Source: Natronospirales bacterium (GTDB lineage Bacteria > Pseudomonadota > Gammaproteobacteria > Natronospirales > REEB76). From it: a stretch of 64,000 nucleotides of DNA. The DNA lies in the NCBI GenBank assembly GCA_021792635.1, contig JAJYUH010000008.1, forward strand, positions 56,533 through 120,532, in the 5' to 3' direction. Of this stretch, positions 1-8,805 are shown piece after piece (the first letter of the stretch is position 1; each line of letters opens with the position of its first letter). Made by a program: the position numbers and the translations under genes. The notes under the pieces were generated by a model. It worked only from the letters and a program-made list of their open reading frames with translations, was not told where the DNA came from and searched no databases.

Positions 1-72
1 ATCCACTTTATCCAGGGCGCGCAGGCTGCCATACCGCTTACTCAAGCCCCGAGCCTTGATCAGCACACTCAT
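1..72 (-). CDS. ABC transporter ATP-binding protein, N-terminal part (runs off the window)
   Basis: Only the first 24 codons are inside the window. They read like the opening strand of an ABC ATPase: a short hydrophobic start, then LSKRYG and an ALD stretch, the usual A-loop region that precedes the Walker A motif. The ATG overlaps the stop of the upstream GntR gene in an ATGA arrangement, so the two are translationally coupled. GntR regulators of the YtrA subfamily are typically co-transcribed with an ABC exporter ATPase and its permease, which supports this reading. The Walker motifs and the permease would lie beyond the left edge. Confidence 0.75.
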   Translation of the reverse strand, partial: MSVLIKARGLSKRYGSLRALDKVD

Positions 73-443
73 GACTTGCTCCTTTTGCCGTCATCCACGG
101 ATTTCAGCAACTCTTTCACTTCCAGATCTAGACGCATGATGCGCTGCACGATCAGAGGCCAATCGGTTTTCAGAAACAGCTCACGCTCACTCTTCATGAG
201 CAGGCGCTGTGCACCATCCTTCACGAACATGCCCAGACCACGGCGCTTCTCCACCAGCTCCTCTTCCACCAGGGCCTGATAGCCCTTGAGTACCGTAAGT
301 GGATTGATCTGATAGTCGGCGGCAACGGAGCGTACCGAAGGCAGCGGATCGCCCGCCTTGAGCGTGCCTTCGAGGATCATGGCGACCACCCGGTCACGCA
401 ACTGCCGGTAAATCGGCTGGTTGTCGCTCCAATTCGGCTCCAT
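69..443 (-). CDS. GntR family transcriptional regulator, YtrA subfamily
   Basis: A 124-residue protein with an N-terminal winged helix-turn-helix (about residues 9-75: QPIYRQLRD, GDPLPSVRSVAADYQINPLT, then the recognition helix and EKRRGLGMFV wing). The C-terminal tail is only about 45 residues, too short for a FadR or HutC ligand domain, which is the hallmark of the YtrA subfamily. These dimeric repressors usually control their own ABC transporter operon. The stop overlaps the next gene's ATG by four bases (ATGA). A 7-bp inverted repeat lies just upstream of the start and a larger dyad upstream of the preceding gene, both possible binding sites. Confidence 0.88.
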   Translation of the reverse strand: MEPNWSDNQPIYRQLRDRVVAMILEGTLKAGDPLPSVRSVAADYQINPLTVLKGYQALVEEELVEKRRGLGMFVKDGAQRLLMKSERELFLKTDWPLIVQRIMRLDLEVKELLKSVDDGKRSKS

Positions 444-459
444 GTCTGTCTCCCGCGCT

Positions 460-477
460 GCTCTAGCGGACTAGAGC
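460..477. promoter_or_regulatory. 7-bp inverted repeat upstream of gntR
   Basis: Arms GCTCTAG (460-466) and CTAGAGC (471-477) with a 4-base spacer, 17 bases before the gntR start. It could be a minor operator or a small hairpin between the two genes. No T-tract follows it on the minus strand. Confidence 0.35.
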
Positions 478-496
478 GCTATAACCTTGAACTACC

Positions 497-994
497 TTAG
501 CCGCCCTGACGCGCAAACACCAGCGCGTTCAGTACACGCAGGGGCGCGTCCGCATCCAAGTACCGGCCGGGAGAAAAGTTGTCCAATACCTCCACGAGAG
601 ATGCAGCGCCTGTATCCCGCGACGTGTCCGTGCCTGACGCGGGAGTATGGCTCGCTGCCTTGACAGCGGCGACTTCTGCCAGTTGCTCGGCCGTCGGTTT
701 CACCACGATGACACCCAGTGCAACCGTCGCCACCGAACGCCGCACGCCATGGGCTTCCGCATACCGCCAATCCGCCTCGGTGGGTGTGACCACGATGGTT
801 CCAAGATGCAGTGTGGCACCCGCGGCATAGTCCGGCCCAGCATTGGCCGGGGTTACCACGATGGGAGCCAGGTTGATGGTCGGCGTTGGCCGCACCGGAT
901 TGCGTTGATGCAGGGTCACCGCACTCAGTGCGGCAATGGCGGCAACGTTCACCGCCAAGGCGACTGCGAAAATCAGTTTGTGAGTGGTATTCAT
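497..994 (-). CDS. Small membrane-anchored protein with three I-V-V-x-P repeats
   Basis: A 165-residue protein of no family I recognise. Residues about 8-26 form a single hydrophobic segment (signal anchor or uncleaved signal peptide). The rest is predicted periplasmic. A short motif recurs three times: LAPIVVTP, LGTIVVTP and LGVIVVKP, each followed by a charged or alanine-rich stretch. It is the first gene of an apparent minus-strand operon with gntR and the ABC ATPase, behind a strong dyad. This suggests an accessory subunit or stress-linked partner of that transporter. An overlapping longer frame starting near 1028 has the composition of a shadow and was not chosen. Confidence 0.65.
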   Translation of the reverse strand: MNTTHKLIFAVALAVNVAAIAALSAVTLHQRNPVRPTPTINLAPIVVTPANAGPDYAAGATLHLGTIVVTPTEADWRYAEAHGVRRSVATVALGVIVVKPTAEQLAEVAAVKAASHTPASGTDTSRDTGAASLVEVLDNFSPGRYLDADAPLRVLNALVFARQGG

Positions 995-1043
995 GTGCGC
1001 TCTCCTTGTTTTCCAAATTCCGGCCCATGGGCCATTTCAGTAA

Positions 1044-1069
1044 TAGTGTTATAGATAACTATAACACTA
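1044..1069. promoter_or_regulatory. 26-bp dyad, probable GntR/YtrA operator
   Basis: Perfect 11-bp arms TAGTGTTATAG (1044-1054) and CTATAACACTA (1059-1069) around ATAA, some 50 bases upstream of the membrane-protein start. The outer AGTGT...ACACT layout resembles operators I recall for YtrA-type GntR repressors (from memory, not searched). The site is AT-rich in a GC-rich window and overlaps the expected promoter position, so it is the best candidate for autoregulation of this operon. Confidence 0.7.
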
Positions 1070-1365
1070 GAAAATAAAAAAGCAAGGGGTGAAAAAAGAT
1101 TTCCTACAGGATATTCAGATCCTTTGAAATCAAAAGCTTAGAAGATTTTGATTAATGAGGTTTTCGGTCATACCGGCTGGTCCCGGCTTTCGCCGGAATG
1201 ACGGAACCGGAACCTGCGGGACTGGACCAGACCCTCATAAGCGTTGTGTGCTCCATTTTCCCAGTTCCACAACACAACGTGCAGCGGGTGCCTCAGCAAG
1301 GTGGGCGCAGAGCGCATCTGCCTCGGGCATACTGCCCGCTTGCGCCCTCAAAGAGAGACCCAGAC
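1070..1365. other. Non-coding stretch between the divergent operons
   Basis: AT-rich up to about 1160, then GC-rich. It holds an imperfect nested inverted repeat (GATTTC at 1098-1103 with GAAATC at 1126-1131, inner AGGAT/ATCCT) and a REP-like element at 1167-1202. The open frame that runs through 1198-1365 into the next gene has no family-like sequence before residue 57 and is treated as untranslated. Confidence 0.5.
1167..1202. repeat. REP-like palindromic element
   Basis: Outer GTCATaCCGGC and GCCGGAATGAC with an internal CCCGGC/GCCGG pairing. This is the shape of the widespread REP or Y-REP type extragenic palindromes of proteobacteria. Only one copy was noticed in this window. It sits in the intergenic gap, where such elements usually lie. 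Confidence 0.65.
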
Positions 1366-2415
1366 ATGCTGATATACGGGGCTTACGGTTACACCGGCAC
1401 CCTCATCGTGGAACAGGCATTGGAGCAGGGTCTGCGTCCGCTGCTGGCCGGACGCGACCCGGACAGGCTCAAAATCCTGGCGGAACGCTATGGCCTGCCG
1501 TGCGTGACGCTGGATCTGCGTGATACGGACGCCCTGGACCAGACCCTCCAAGAGCGGCGCCTGGTGCTCAACTGCGCCGGCCCATTCCGGCACACATTCC
1601 GGCCCATGGCGGCAGCCTGTCTGCGCCGGCGCGTACACTATCTCGACATCACCGGCGAGATCGAGGTGTTCGAGGGTTTGGCGGCGCTGGATGAAGCAGC
1701 CGTCAAGGTCGGCGTGATGCTGCTACCGGGTGTGGGTTTCGACGTGGTGCCCACGGACTGTCTTGCCGCCCACCTGAAAGACCGCCTGCCGCAGGCCACC
1801 CATCTCGCGCTGGCCTTTTACGGCAGCGGGGGCTTTTCCCGCGGCACCCGGCGTACCATGCTGGAGGGTCTTGGATCGGGCGGCGCCGTACGCCGCGACG
1901 GGCGTATTGTGCGCGTACCGGCCGCCTGGAAAACCCGTGCGGTGGATTTCGGTGACGGCTGGATGCGCACCGTGGTCAGCATTCCCTGGGGCGATGTGGC
2001 CACCGCCTGGTACAGCACCCGGATACCCAACATCGAAACCTACGCCGCCCTGCCACCCGCGCAAATTCGCGCTCTGCGCCTGAGTCGCCCTGCCGGTTTC
2101 CTGCTACGCAGCACGTGGCTGCACAGACGCCTGCAAAAGCGAATCGGTGCCGGCGCTCCGGGACCGGATAGTGCCATCCGTGACCGCAGCCGCAGCCTGG
2201 TCTGGGGAGAAGTACGCGATGAAGAAGGCCATGCGCTGCAAAGCCGGCTGCACTGTGCCAACGGCTATACCTTCACCGCGCATTCCGCGGTGGCGGCGGC
2301 ACGCCGCGTGCTCGCAGGCGACAGCAAGCCGGGCTTCCAGACACCGGCGCGCGCCTTCGGCCTCGGCTTCGTGGTGGCGCTCGGTGCACGCATCCAGGAT
2401 CTGCCGTTGACCTGA
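1366..2415 (+). CDS. Saccharopine dehydrogenase family NAD(P)-binding oxidoreductase
   Basis: A 349-residue protein starting [14 protein letters not shown], a Rossmann G-x-x-G-x-T-G dinucleotide loop at the extreme N terminus, followed by LAGRDPDRL and the LDLRD segment. [15 protein letters not shown] and [14 protein letters not shown] are characteristic of trans-acting enoyl-reductase/saccharopine-dehydrogenase-like proteins. Substrates of this branch are poorly known, so no reaction is claimed. I chose the ATG at 1366, preceded by AGAGAG, because the family begins directly with the nucleotide loop. The 56 upstream codons in frame look non-coding. It is followed closely by mdh but seems to have its own unit. 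Confidence 0.85.
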   Translation: MLIYGAYGYTGTLIVEQALEQGLRPLLAGRDPDRLKILAERYGLPCVTLDLRDTDALDQTLQERRLVLNCAGPFRHTFRPMAAACLRRRVHYLDITGEIEVFEGLAALDEAAVKVGVMLLPGVGFDVVPTDCLAAHLKDRLPQATHLALAFYGSGGFSRGTRRTMLEGLGSGGAVRRDGRIVRVPAAWKTRAVDFGDGWMRTVVSIPWGDVATAWYSTRIPNIETYAALPPAQIRALRLSRPAGFLLRSTWLHRRLQKRIGAGAPGPDSAIRDRSRSLVWGEVRDEEGHALQSRLHCANGYTFTAHSAVAAARRVLAGDSKPGFQTPARAFGLGFVVALGARIQDLPLT

Positions 2416-2533
2416 CCCGCGTGTACCGCGAGTGGTAAAATTCATGTCTCGCAGTGGTGATTGTGTTGCGCCTGCCCCGCGGCGCGCCGTTTCATCCCTG
2501 TCCGGAATTCAACCAACGGAGCTTGCCCCTGCC

Positions 2534-3520
2534 ATGGCCACGAAAAAACCCGTCCGTATTGCCATCACCGGCGCCGCCGGCCAGATCGGCTACCAGCTCA
2601 GCTTCCGCATCGCCGCCGGTGATCTGTTCGGTCCGCAGCAATCGGTGATGCTGCAATTACTGGAAGTCACTCCCGCGCTGGGCGCGCTGGAAGGCGTGGT
2701 CATGGAATTGAATGACTGCGCTTTCCCGCAGGTGGCGGGCATCGTCGCCAGCGATAATCCCGAGGTGGCGTTCCAGGATGCGGAATTCGCCATCCTGGTG
2801 GGCGCAAAGCCGCGCGGCCCCGGCATGGAGCGCAAGGACTTGTTGCTGGAGAACGCGAAGATCTTCTCCGCCCAGGGCAGGGCGATCAATAAAGTGGCGA
2901 AGAAAAACATCAGGGTGCTGGTGGTGGGCAACCCCGCCAATACCAACGCGCTCATCACCGCCGCCAATGCACCGCGCATCAACAAGAAGAACATCACCTC
3001 CATGATGCGCCTGGATCAGAACCGCGCCATGTCGCAGTTGGCCGCCAAGACCGGCGCGCATGTGAACGACGTGAAGCGCCTCGCCATTTGGGGCAATCAT
3101 TCCTCGACCCAGTATCCCGACCTGCATCAGGCCACGGTCAAGGGCAAACCCGCCATGAAACTGGTGGATGAGAACTGGATGCAGAACGAATTCATTCCCA
3201 CGGTGCAGCAGCGCGGCGCCGCGGTCATCAAGGCGCGCGGGGCTTCGTCCGCGGCTTCGGCCGCGGCCGCCGCCCTTGACCACATGCGCGACTGGGTACT
3301 GGGCAGCAAAGGCCGGTGGGTCAGCATGGGGGTACCGTCCGACGGCAGCTACGGCATCCGCAAGGGCCTCATCTACGGTTTCCCGGTGGTATGCGCCAAG
3401 GGACAGTACAAAATTGTAAAGGGCCTGAAACTCGATCCGTTCTCACAGGAACGCATGCGGGCGACTGAGCATGAGTTGCTGCAGGAGCGGGACGGAGTGA
3501 AAGACCTGCTCACGGGCTGA
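2534..3520 (+). CDS. mdh: Malate dehydrogenase
   Basis: A 328-residue NAD-dependent malate dehydrogenase, interconverting malate and oxaloacetate in the TCA cycle. [10 protein letters not shown] is the NAD-binding loop, ELNDCAFP and [15 protein letters not shown] the substrate-binding loop, MRLDQNRA the conserved arginine/aspartate region and [12 protein letters not shown] the catalytic histidine loop. Length and motifs fit the cytosolic-type MDH subfamily common in beta- and gammaproteobacteria. The ATG at 2534 was chosen over upstream in-frame codons because it gives the standard [16 protein letters not shown] start and has GGAG upstream. It ends at a strong terminator. Confidence 0.96.
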   Translation: MATKKPVRIAITGAAGQIGYQLSFRIAAGDLFGPQQSVMLQLLEVTPALGALEGVVMELNDCAFPQVAGIVASDNPEVAFQDAEFAILVGAKPRGPGMERKDLLLENAKIFSAQGRAINKVAKKNIRVLVVGNPANTNALITAANAPRINKKNITSMMRLDQNRAMSQLAAKTGAHVNDVKRLAIWGNHSSTQYPDLHQATVKGKPAMKLVDENWMQNEFIPTVQQRGAAVIKARGASSAASAAAAALDHMRDWVLGSKGRWVSMGVPSDGSYGIRKGLIYGFPVVCAKGQYKIVKGLKLDPFSQERMRATEHELLQERDGVKDLLTG

Positions 3521-3548
3521 CTCGGGAACCAACCCCTTGCCTTAAAAC

Positions 3549-3585
3549 GCGGGGCCGCACGTTTTGCGTGCGGCCCCGTTTATTT
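3549..3585 (+). terminator. Intrinsic terminator after mdh
   Basis: Perfect 12-bp stem CGGGGCCGCACG (3550-3561) and CGTGCGGCCCCG (3567-3578), loop TTTTG, followed by TTTATTT. An A-rich stretch precedes the stem, so it may act in both directions. Confidence 0.92.
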
Positions 3586-3611
3586 GGGATCATTCTGGCT
3601 GATGGGCCGGC

Positions 3612-3860
3612 GCCATGCGTGGCGGCGATGAATCTAGCCACGTTGCCGTGCAGCTTCTTCAGGGATGGAGCATTCACATATGCTCTGTGCCCCGAGGGAT
3701 AAAACGCATACTCGATGTTTTTCTGCAGCTTATCCGCCATGGGCAGGTGGTGCATGGCGCAGACCGCGACATAGAATGGCGTGACGAGATCAAAGTAGCC
3801 CGCGTTGAGCAGCACCTTGAGGTCGGGATTGCAGGAGAGGATCGAGGCCAGGCCCGGCAT
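3612..3860 (-). pseudogene. C-terminal remnant of an S10-type serine carboxypeptidase
   Basis: On the minus strand a stretch of about 83 residues reads like the end of a bacterial S10 carboxypeptidase. NPDLKVLLNAGYFDLVTPF carries the catalytic aspartate. YPSGHRAYV carries the catalytic histidine, and SLKKLHGNVARFI is the usual last helix. The nucleophile serine domain (roughly 350-400 residues) is absent. Upstream sequence runs into the promoter of the thioesterase gene on the other strand, and the frame continues past the natural end into the mdh terminator. It therefore cannot be an active enzyme and is a deletion remnant. Confidence 0.75.
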
Positions 3861-3949
3861 CCGCGGTAAAGTTGCATTCCGCTGCAAAGGTTGCATGCGG
3901 CGTGGAAGCAAGTAGCATTAAGCACTGCACCCCCGGAACGACATGGAAT

Positions 3950-4414
3950 ATGGCGCGAATGATTATCAACCTGCCGGACAATTTTCCGTACAGCACCGAG
4001 CTGGAGGTGCGTGTCGGCGACCTCAACTACGGCAATCATCTGGGCAACGATGCGGTGCTTACGCTGATTCATGAAGCGCGCCGGCGTTATCTTCGTTCGC
4101 TCGGCATTGAGGAGATCGGCGTGGACGGCATCGGCTTTGTGATCGCGGATGCCGCAGTGGTATATCGCGCCCAGGCGTTTTACGGCGAATGCCTGCGCAT
4201 TCAGGTGGCGGCGGGCGACTTCGGCAGCCGCGGCTGTGACTTCTATTACCGCGTCAGCCATGCGCAACGTGACAGCGACGTGGCCCACGCCAAAACCGGC
4301 GTGGTGTGCTTCGATTTCCGCGCACAGCAAGCCATCCGTTTCCCGCCGGCGATACTGGCGAGCCTGCGTGACGGCGTGCCGCGGGAAGTGCCCTTACCGC
4401 GGCACGCGCCCTAG
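3950..4414 (+). CDS. Acyl-CoA thioesterase, hot-dog fold (4HBT/FadM-like)
   Basis: A 154-residue single-domain hot-dog thioesterase. VRVGDLNYGNHLGNDAVL is the active-site D-x-N-x-x-x-H segment, followed by the long helix HEARRRYLRSLG and the strands IADAAVVYRAQAFYGE. Such proteins hydrolyse acyl-CoA, often 3-hydroxy or aromatic acyl-CoA. The gene lies directly upstream of fadE, so a role in releasing fatty acids or clearing stalled CoA esters during beta-oxidation is plausible. ATGs at 3950 and 3959 are both possible and neither has a clear Shine-Dalgarno. Confidence 0.85.
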   Translation: MARMIINLPDNFPYSTELEVRVGDLNYGNHLGNDAVLTLIHEARRRYLRSLGIEEIGVDGIGFVIADAAVVYRAQAFYGECLRIQVAAGDFGSRGCDFYYRVSHAQRDSDVAHAKTGVVCFDFRAQQAIRFPPAILASLRDGVPREVPLPRHAP

Positions 4415-4492
4415 AGTATAGTTTTCGCTGACAATCAGCCGGGACTGCGGTCTATCCCGGTTATCCGGTCAACAACAAGCAGGCAACAACCC

Positions 4493-6961
4493 GTGTCAGT
4501 CATCATCGCGCTCATCTGGATTGTGATTTTCACCGCCGGCAGCCTGGCGCTCGCGTATGTGCGGCCGTCCCTGCTGATGGTAACGGCTGCTTACCTTGTT
4601 TATCTTATTATTTATACGCTTATCGGCACAGGCCCGGACTGGCTCATGCTGCTGTTCTGGCTGTTGTTCCTGGTGATTGCCATCCCGCTCAACATCCGCG
4701 AACTGCGGCGCCACTGGATCGGCAAGCCGCTGCTGGACCTGTTCCGCAAGCTCATGCCGGAGATGTCCGAGACCGAAGCCGCGGCGCTTGAGGCCGGCAG
4801 CGTATGGTGGGACGGGGAACTCTTCAGCGGCCGGCCTGATTGGAAGAAGTTGCTCAACACACCCGCGCCCAAACTCAGCGACGAGGAGCAAGCGTTTCTC
4901 GATCACGAGGTGGAAGAGCTCTGCGGCATGCTGGACGAATGGAAGATTACCCACGAATGGGGCGATCTGCCGCCGTCGGTTTGGGACTTCCTCAAGAAAA
5001 AAGGCTTCTTCGCCTATATCATCCCGAAGCGTTACGGCGGCAGGGAATTCTCGGCGCTGATGAATTCCGAGACTTTGACCAAAGTGGCGGGCCGCAGTCC
5101 GACTGCCGCGTCCATCATGGCGGTGCCCAATTCCCTCGGCCCGGCGGAACTCCTGCTGCGTTACGGCACGGAGGAACAGAAGAACCACTATCTGCCGCGG
5201 CTTGCCTGTGGCGAGGAGGTACCGTGTTTTGCCCTTACCTCGCCCACCGCGGGTTCTGACGCGGGTTCCATTACCGACTACGGCGTGGTGTGCCGGGGCC
5301 AGTGGGAAGGCAAGGAAGTCACCGGCATCCGCCTCAACTGGAACAAGCGTTACATCACACTTGCGCCGGTGGCGACCCTGCTCGGCCTGGCCTTCAAGTT
5401 GTACGATCCGGAGCATCTCGCCGGCACCAAGGACGAGTACGGCATCACCTGCGCGCTCATTCCGGTGCATCTGCCCGGCATTGTCATCGGTCGGCGGCAT
5501 TTCCCGCTCAACATCCCGTTTCAGAACGGCCCGACCCAGGGCCAGGATGTGTTCGTGCCGATCGGCTTCATCATCGGCGGCATGAAGATGGCGGGCCAGG
5601 GCTGGCGCATGCTCATGGAGTGTCTGAGCGCCGGCCGTGCCATTTCACTGCCGTCCAATACCACCGGCGGCGCGCGTCTTGCCGTGTACACCAGTGGCGC
5701 CTACGCGCGCGTACGCAAGCAGTTCCACGTTCCCATCGCCAAATTCGACGGCATTGACGAAGTGCTGGGGCGCATGGGCGGCCTGCTTTACGCCATGGAG
5801 TCGGTACGCACCATGACCGCGGGCGCCATAGACCAGGGTGAGGAGCCGGCCGTGTGCGCAGCCATCTCCAAATACCATGTCACCGAGATGGCGCGCATCG
5901 TGGCCAACGATGCCATGGATATTCACGGCGGCAAGGGTATTCAACTCGGGCCGCGCAATTACCTGGGACGCGGCTACCAATCGGTACCCATCGCCATCAC
6001 CGTGGAAGGCGCCAACATCCTGACACGCAACCTGATGATCTACGGCCAGGGCGCCATCCGCTGCCACCCTTACGTACTCAGGGAAATGCGCGCCGCCGCC
6101 ATAAGCGATGAACACGCGGCGGTAAAAGAGTTCGATGAGGCGCTGTTCGGGCATATCGGTCTCGCCGTCAGCAATGCCGCGCGCTCGCTCATCCTGGCAC
6201 TTACCAACGCCAGGTTCACGCGTGTGCCGCTGCAGGGCCACACGCGGCGTTATTACCAGCATATCAACCGTTTCAGCGCCTCCTTCGTACTGGCTTCCGA
6301 CGTCGCCATGCTGACGCTCGGCGGCGCGCTCAAACGCAAGGAGAAACTCTCCGCACGGCTCGGCGACATGCTGAGCTATATGTATATTGCCTCGGCGGTA
6401 CTCAAGCGCTACGAGGACCAGGAGCGGCAGACGGAAGACCTGCCGCTGGTGGAATGGGCCTGCCGCCAGGCGCTGTATCAGTTGCAGGAACAGATGCACG
6501 GCTTCCTGCGCAACTTTCCCAACCGCTTGGTAGCGGGCGTGCTGCGTTTCCTGATTTTCCCGCGCGGACGCACCTATTCAGCGCCCAGCGACGGACTGGG
6601 GCATGCCATCGCCGAATTGCTGAGTACCCCCAACGCCACGCGCGCGCGGCTCACGCATAACGTCTATGTGGACGATGCCAGGAGTCCGGTGGGCATGTTC
6701 GCTGAAGCACTGGATCTGGCGATCAAACTGGAAGCGGCGGAGAGGAAAATCCACACTGCCATCCGCGCCGGGCAGCTTAAGGTGGAACCGCACGCCTCAC
6801 ATGTGCCTGCCGCGCAAGCCGCCGCCATCATTACGGAGCAGGAGGCGCGGCAACTGCAGCGACTGGAAGAACTCACCACGGAAATCTGTGCGGTGGACGA
6901 CTTTGCAGCGGACGAACTGGGCACCAGGCCCGTGCACAAGGCGCAGCCTGCTTCCGTCTAG
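4493..6961 (+). CDS. fadE: Acyl-CoA dehydrogenase (FadE type)
   Basis: An 822-residue membrane-anchored acyl-CoA dehydrogenase, the first oxidation of beta-oxidation. Residues about 5-70 contain hydrophobic helices, as in E. coli FadE (814 residues). The flavin domain includes LTSPTAGSDAGSITDYG, GPTQGQDVFVPIGFIIGG and the helical core DAMDIHGGKGIQLGPRNYLGRGYQSVPI. The remainder is the FadE-specific C-terminal domain. Start is GTG at 4493. It follows the thioesterase in the same direction with an 80-base gap and is convergent with the next gene. Confidence 0.95.
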   Translation: MSVIIALIWIVIFTAGSLALAYVRPSLLMVTAAYLVYLIIYTLIGTGPDWLMLLFWLLFLVIAIPLNIRELRRHWIGKPLLDLFRKLMPEMSETEAAALEAGSVWWDGELFSGRPDWKKLLNTPAPKLSDEEQAFLDHEVEELCGMLDEWKITHEWGDLPPSVWDFLKKKGFFAYIIPKRYGGREFSALMNSETLTKVAGRSPTAASIMAVPNSLGPAELLLRYGTEEQKNHYLPRLACGEEVPCFALTSPTAGSDAGSITDYGVVCRGQWEGKEVTGIRLNWNKRYITLAPVATLLGLAFKLYDPEHLAGTKDEYGITCALIPVHLPGIVIGRRHFPLNIPFQNGPTQGQDVFVPIGFIIGGMKMAGQGWRMLMECLSAGRAISLPSNTTGGARLAVYTSGAYARVRKQFHVPIAKFDGIDEVLGRMGGLLYAMESVRTMTAGAIDQGEEPAVCAAISKYHVTEMARIVANDAMDIHGGKGIQLGPRNYLGRGYQSVPIAITVEGANILTRNLMIYGQGAIRCHPYVLREMRAAAISDEHAAVKEFDEALFGHIGLAVSNAARSLILALTNARFTRVPLQGHTRRYYQHINRFSASFVLASDVAMLTLGGALKRKEKLSARLGDMLSYMYIASAVLKRYEDQERQTEDLPLVEWACRQALYQLQEQMHGFLRNFPNRLVAGVLRFLIFPRGRTYSAPSDGLGHAIAELLSTPNATRARLTHNVYVDDARSPVGMFAEALDLAIKLEAAERKIHTAIRAGQLKVEPHASHVPAAQAAAIITEQEARQLQRLEELTTEICAVDDFAADELGTRPVHKAQPASV

Positions 6962-6970
6962 ACCATGGGT

Positions 6971-7408
6971 TCACCGGATAAAGTAGCCTGCCACCTTCCA
7001 GCCCTTGCTTGCCTGCGCGAGGACGATGGTTTCCACGCTGGCGTGCTTATGCGCGAACTCGGCGTTCTCCCGGATCACCCAGTACCGGCCATCCGGCGCT
7101 CCCGGCAGTTGGGTGGTGTACCTGGCGGCGCGCAGGCTGCGGTGAAGCAGCTTGCCGAGCGGTGAACGCACTGCCTGAACGTCCCGCACCCAACGGGATT
7201 CGCTGACTGCCCGCTGGAAAGCAGGCGCGGCCTCCTTCCAGCTCTGGGCGTACCGGCCGCTGTCCACGAGTCGCAACCAAGCCGTGGCCGCTTGCAGGGC
7301 GCGTCCGCTGCCGGGTTGTGGCGCCGCCTGCGCCGCCTGCGCAGCCAGCGCAGCCAGCGCAGCCAGCGCAGCCAGCATGAGGCCGGTCATTAGCCACGTT
7401 CGTTTCAT
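6971..7408 (-). CDS. DUF4019 family exported protein
   Basis: A 145-residue protein with a cleavable signal peptide whose hydrophobic core is almost pure Ala/Leu, encoded by 9-bp tandem repeats. The mature part (WLRLVDSGRYAQSWKEAAPAFQ, RSPLGKLLHRSLRAARYTTQLPGAPDGRYWVI, KGWKVAGYFI) matches the DUF4019 pattern: small periplasmic proteins of unknown function with an NTF2-like layout. It is convergent with fadE with only nine bases between stops. No partner gene is evident. Confidence 0.85.
   Translation of the reverse strand: MKRTWLMTGLMLAALAALAALAAQAAQAAPQPGSGRALQAATAWLRLVDSGRYAQSWKEAAPAFQRAVSESRWVRDVQAVRSPLGKLLHRSLRAARYTTQLPGAPDGRYWVIRENAEFAHKHASVETIVLAQASKGWKVAGYFIR
7323..7376. repeat. 9-bp tandem repeats inside a signal peptide
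   Basis: Four perfect copies of GCAGCCAGC (7341-7376) preceded by two copies of GCCGCCTGC (7323-7340). Each unit adds three residues to the signal peptide of the DUF4019 protein. The array could expand or contract by slippage without breaking the frame. Confidence 0.9.
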
Positions 7409-7488
7409 GGGAGTGCCTCCTGTGACGGGTTTATGGGAAGATATGCTAGCACCGTTCTTCCTGTTGGCAAAACCTCCGGGTACCTCTC

Positions 7489-8805
7489 ATGGCTGACGAC
7501 GCCGTCGTCTATGAAGTCACGCTGGACGTCAATGCGGGCCGCATCACGCAATTTGATGCCTGGCTGACGCAGCATGTGCATGACATGTTGCGGCTGCCGG
7601 GTTTTCTCGACGCGAGGATCCTGGATGCGCAACCCGGGACAACGCCTGCGGATCCGCAACGCCCCGAGGTACGGCGTGTGGTTCGATATACACTCGCCAG
7701 CCGCGCGGACTTGGACAATTATCTTCGGGAACACGCGCCGCGTATGCGTGCGGAAGGCGTGAGCCGCTTCGGGGGTGCCCTGCGTACCCACCGCCGTATT
7801 CTGGACGCAAATGATGCGGAGTTATCTCCGCCCGTGGCTGCCATGTCCACCACCGCGCCGGGGGTGACCACGGCACTGCAATGCCTCAATTGCGGCACGC
7901 CGCTCACCGGTAAATTCTGCACCGAATGCGGCCAGCAAAACCATACCTATGCCGCACCCCTGCGAGGGGTCGCCGAGGACTTTTTCGGCAATCACTTCGG
8001 ATTCGACACCAAATTCTTCCACAGTATCCTGCCGTTGCTGTTCCAGCCCGGCTACCTGTCGCGCGAATACTCCGCCGGCCGGCGTGTGCGTTACATAAAT
8101 CCCCTGCGCCTGTACATTTTCAGCAGCCTGCTGTTTTTCTTCGTGGCCTGGGCGTTTGTAAGCCCGCACTTGATGCGCATCGAGGGATCCGACAGTGCGC
8201 GGTCGCTGACGCAGTCACAGCGGCGGAAGATCCAGGATACCCCCTACCTGTCCGCGAGCCAGAAACAACGGATCCTGAACAGCGCCCGGGAAAAAGCCCA
8301 GACGAAGGCTGCACCCGCGAAACACGAGGAGGATATGACCGGAACGATATTCGGCAGGCAATTCAAGATGAACAGGGAGGAATTCAGAACCAGATTCATT
8401 CACGCATTCGAAAGCAATCTTCCCAAGCTGCTGTTCGTATTCCTGCCGCTGGTCGCGCTGCTTCTCAAACTCTTCTACATCCGGTCCAAACGCTATTATA
8501 TGGAGCATCTGATATTCACGCTGCACAATCACGCGTTCGTGTTCCTGGCCATGTTGGCCATGGTGCTGGCCAGCATTCTCTCCGCACACTTTGCGTGGCT
8601 GAGCCTGCCGGCGCATTACTTCAAGGTCATCGTCGGTTGGTATATCATGGTTTACATCTTCCTGGCCATGCTGTTCTATTACCGCCAGTCCTTCCTCAAG
8701 ACCCTGGTGAAGTTTCTGCTGATCGGCTTCATCTACTGGATGACGCTGGTGTTTGCCGTGGTGCTGGGCGTAATGCTGATTTTTGCCGAGGTTGTGCGCA
8801 CCTAG
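7489..8805 (+). CDS. DUF4286-DUF3667 fusion membrane protein
   Basis: A 438-residue protein of two joined parts. Residues 1-105 resemble DUF4286 (VVYEVTLDVNAG, LPGFLDARIL, RYTLASRADLDNYLREHAPRMRAEG), a small soluble ferredoxin-like fold. After a linker comes a zinc-ribbon pair CLNCGTPL and CTECGQQN (about 127-146), then DUF3667: LRGVAEDFFGNHFGFDTKFFHSILPLLFQPGYLSREY and PLRLYIFSSLLFFF, with about five membrane helices to the C terminus. Function is unknown for both parts. The stop shares its CTAG with the stop of the convergent diguanylate cyclase gene. Confidence 0.85.
   Translation: MADDAVVYEVTLDVNAGRITQFDAWLTQHVHDMLRLPGFLDARILDAQPGTTPADPQRPEVRRVVRYTLASRADLDNYLREHAPRMRAEGVSRFGGALRTHRRILDANDAELSPPVAAMSTTAPGVTTALQCLNCGTPLTGKFCTECGQQNHTYAAPLRGVAEDFFGNHFGFDTKFFHSILPLLFQPGYLSREYSAGRRVRYINPLRLYIFSSLLFFFVAWAFVSPHLMRIEGSDSARSLTQSQRRKIQDTPYLSASQKQRILNSAREKAQTKAAPAKHEEDMTGTIFGRQFKMNREEFRTRFIHAFESNLPKLLFVFLPLVALLLKLFYIRSKRYYMEHLIFTLHNHAFVFLAMLAMVLASILSAHFAWLSLPAHYFKVIVGWYIMVYIFLAMLFYYRQSFLKTLVKFLLIGFIYWMTLVFAVVLGVMLIFAEVVRT

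Noticed and set aside
1198..1365. N-terminal extension of the saccharopine-dehydrogenase-like protein
   Set aside because: The nucleotide-binding loop must be at the N terminus; the extension covers a REP element and is non-conserved in character.
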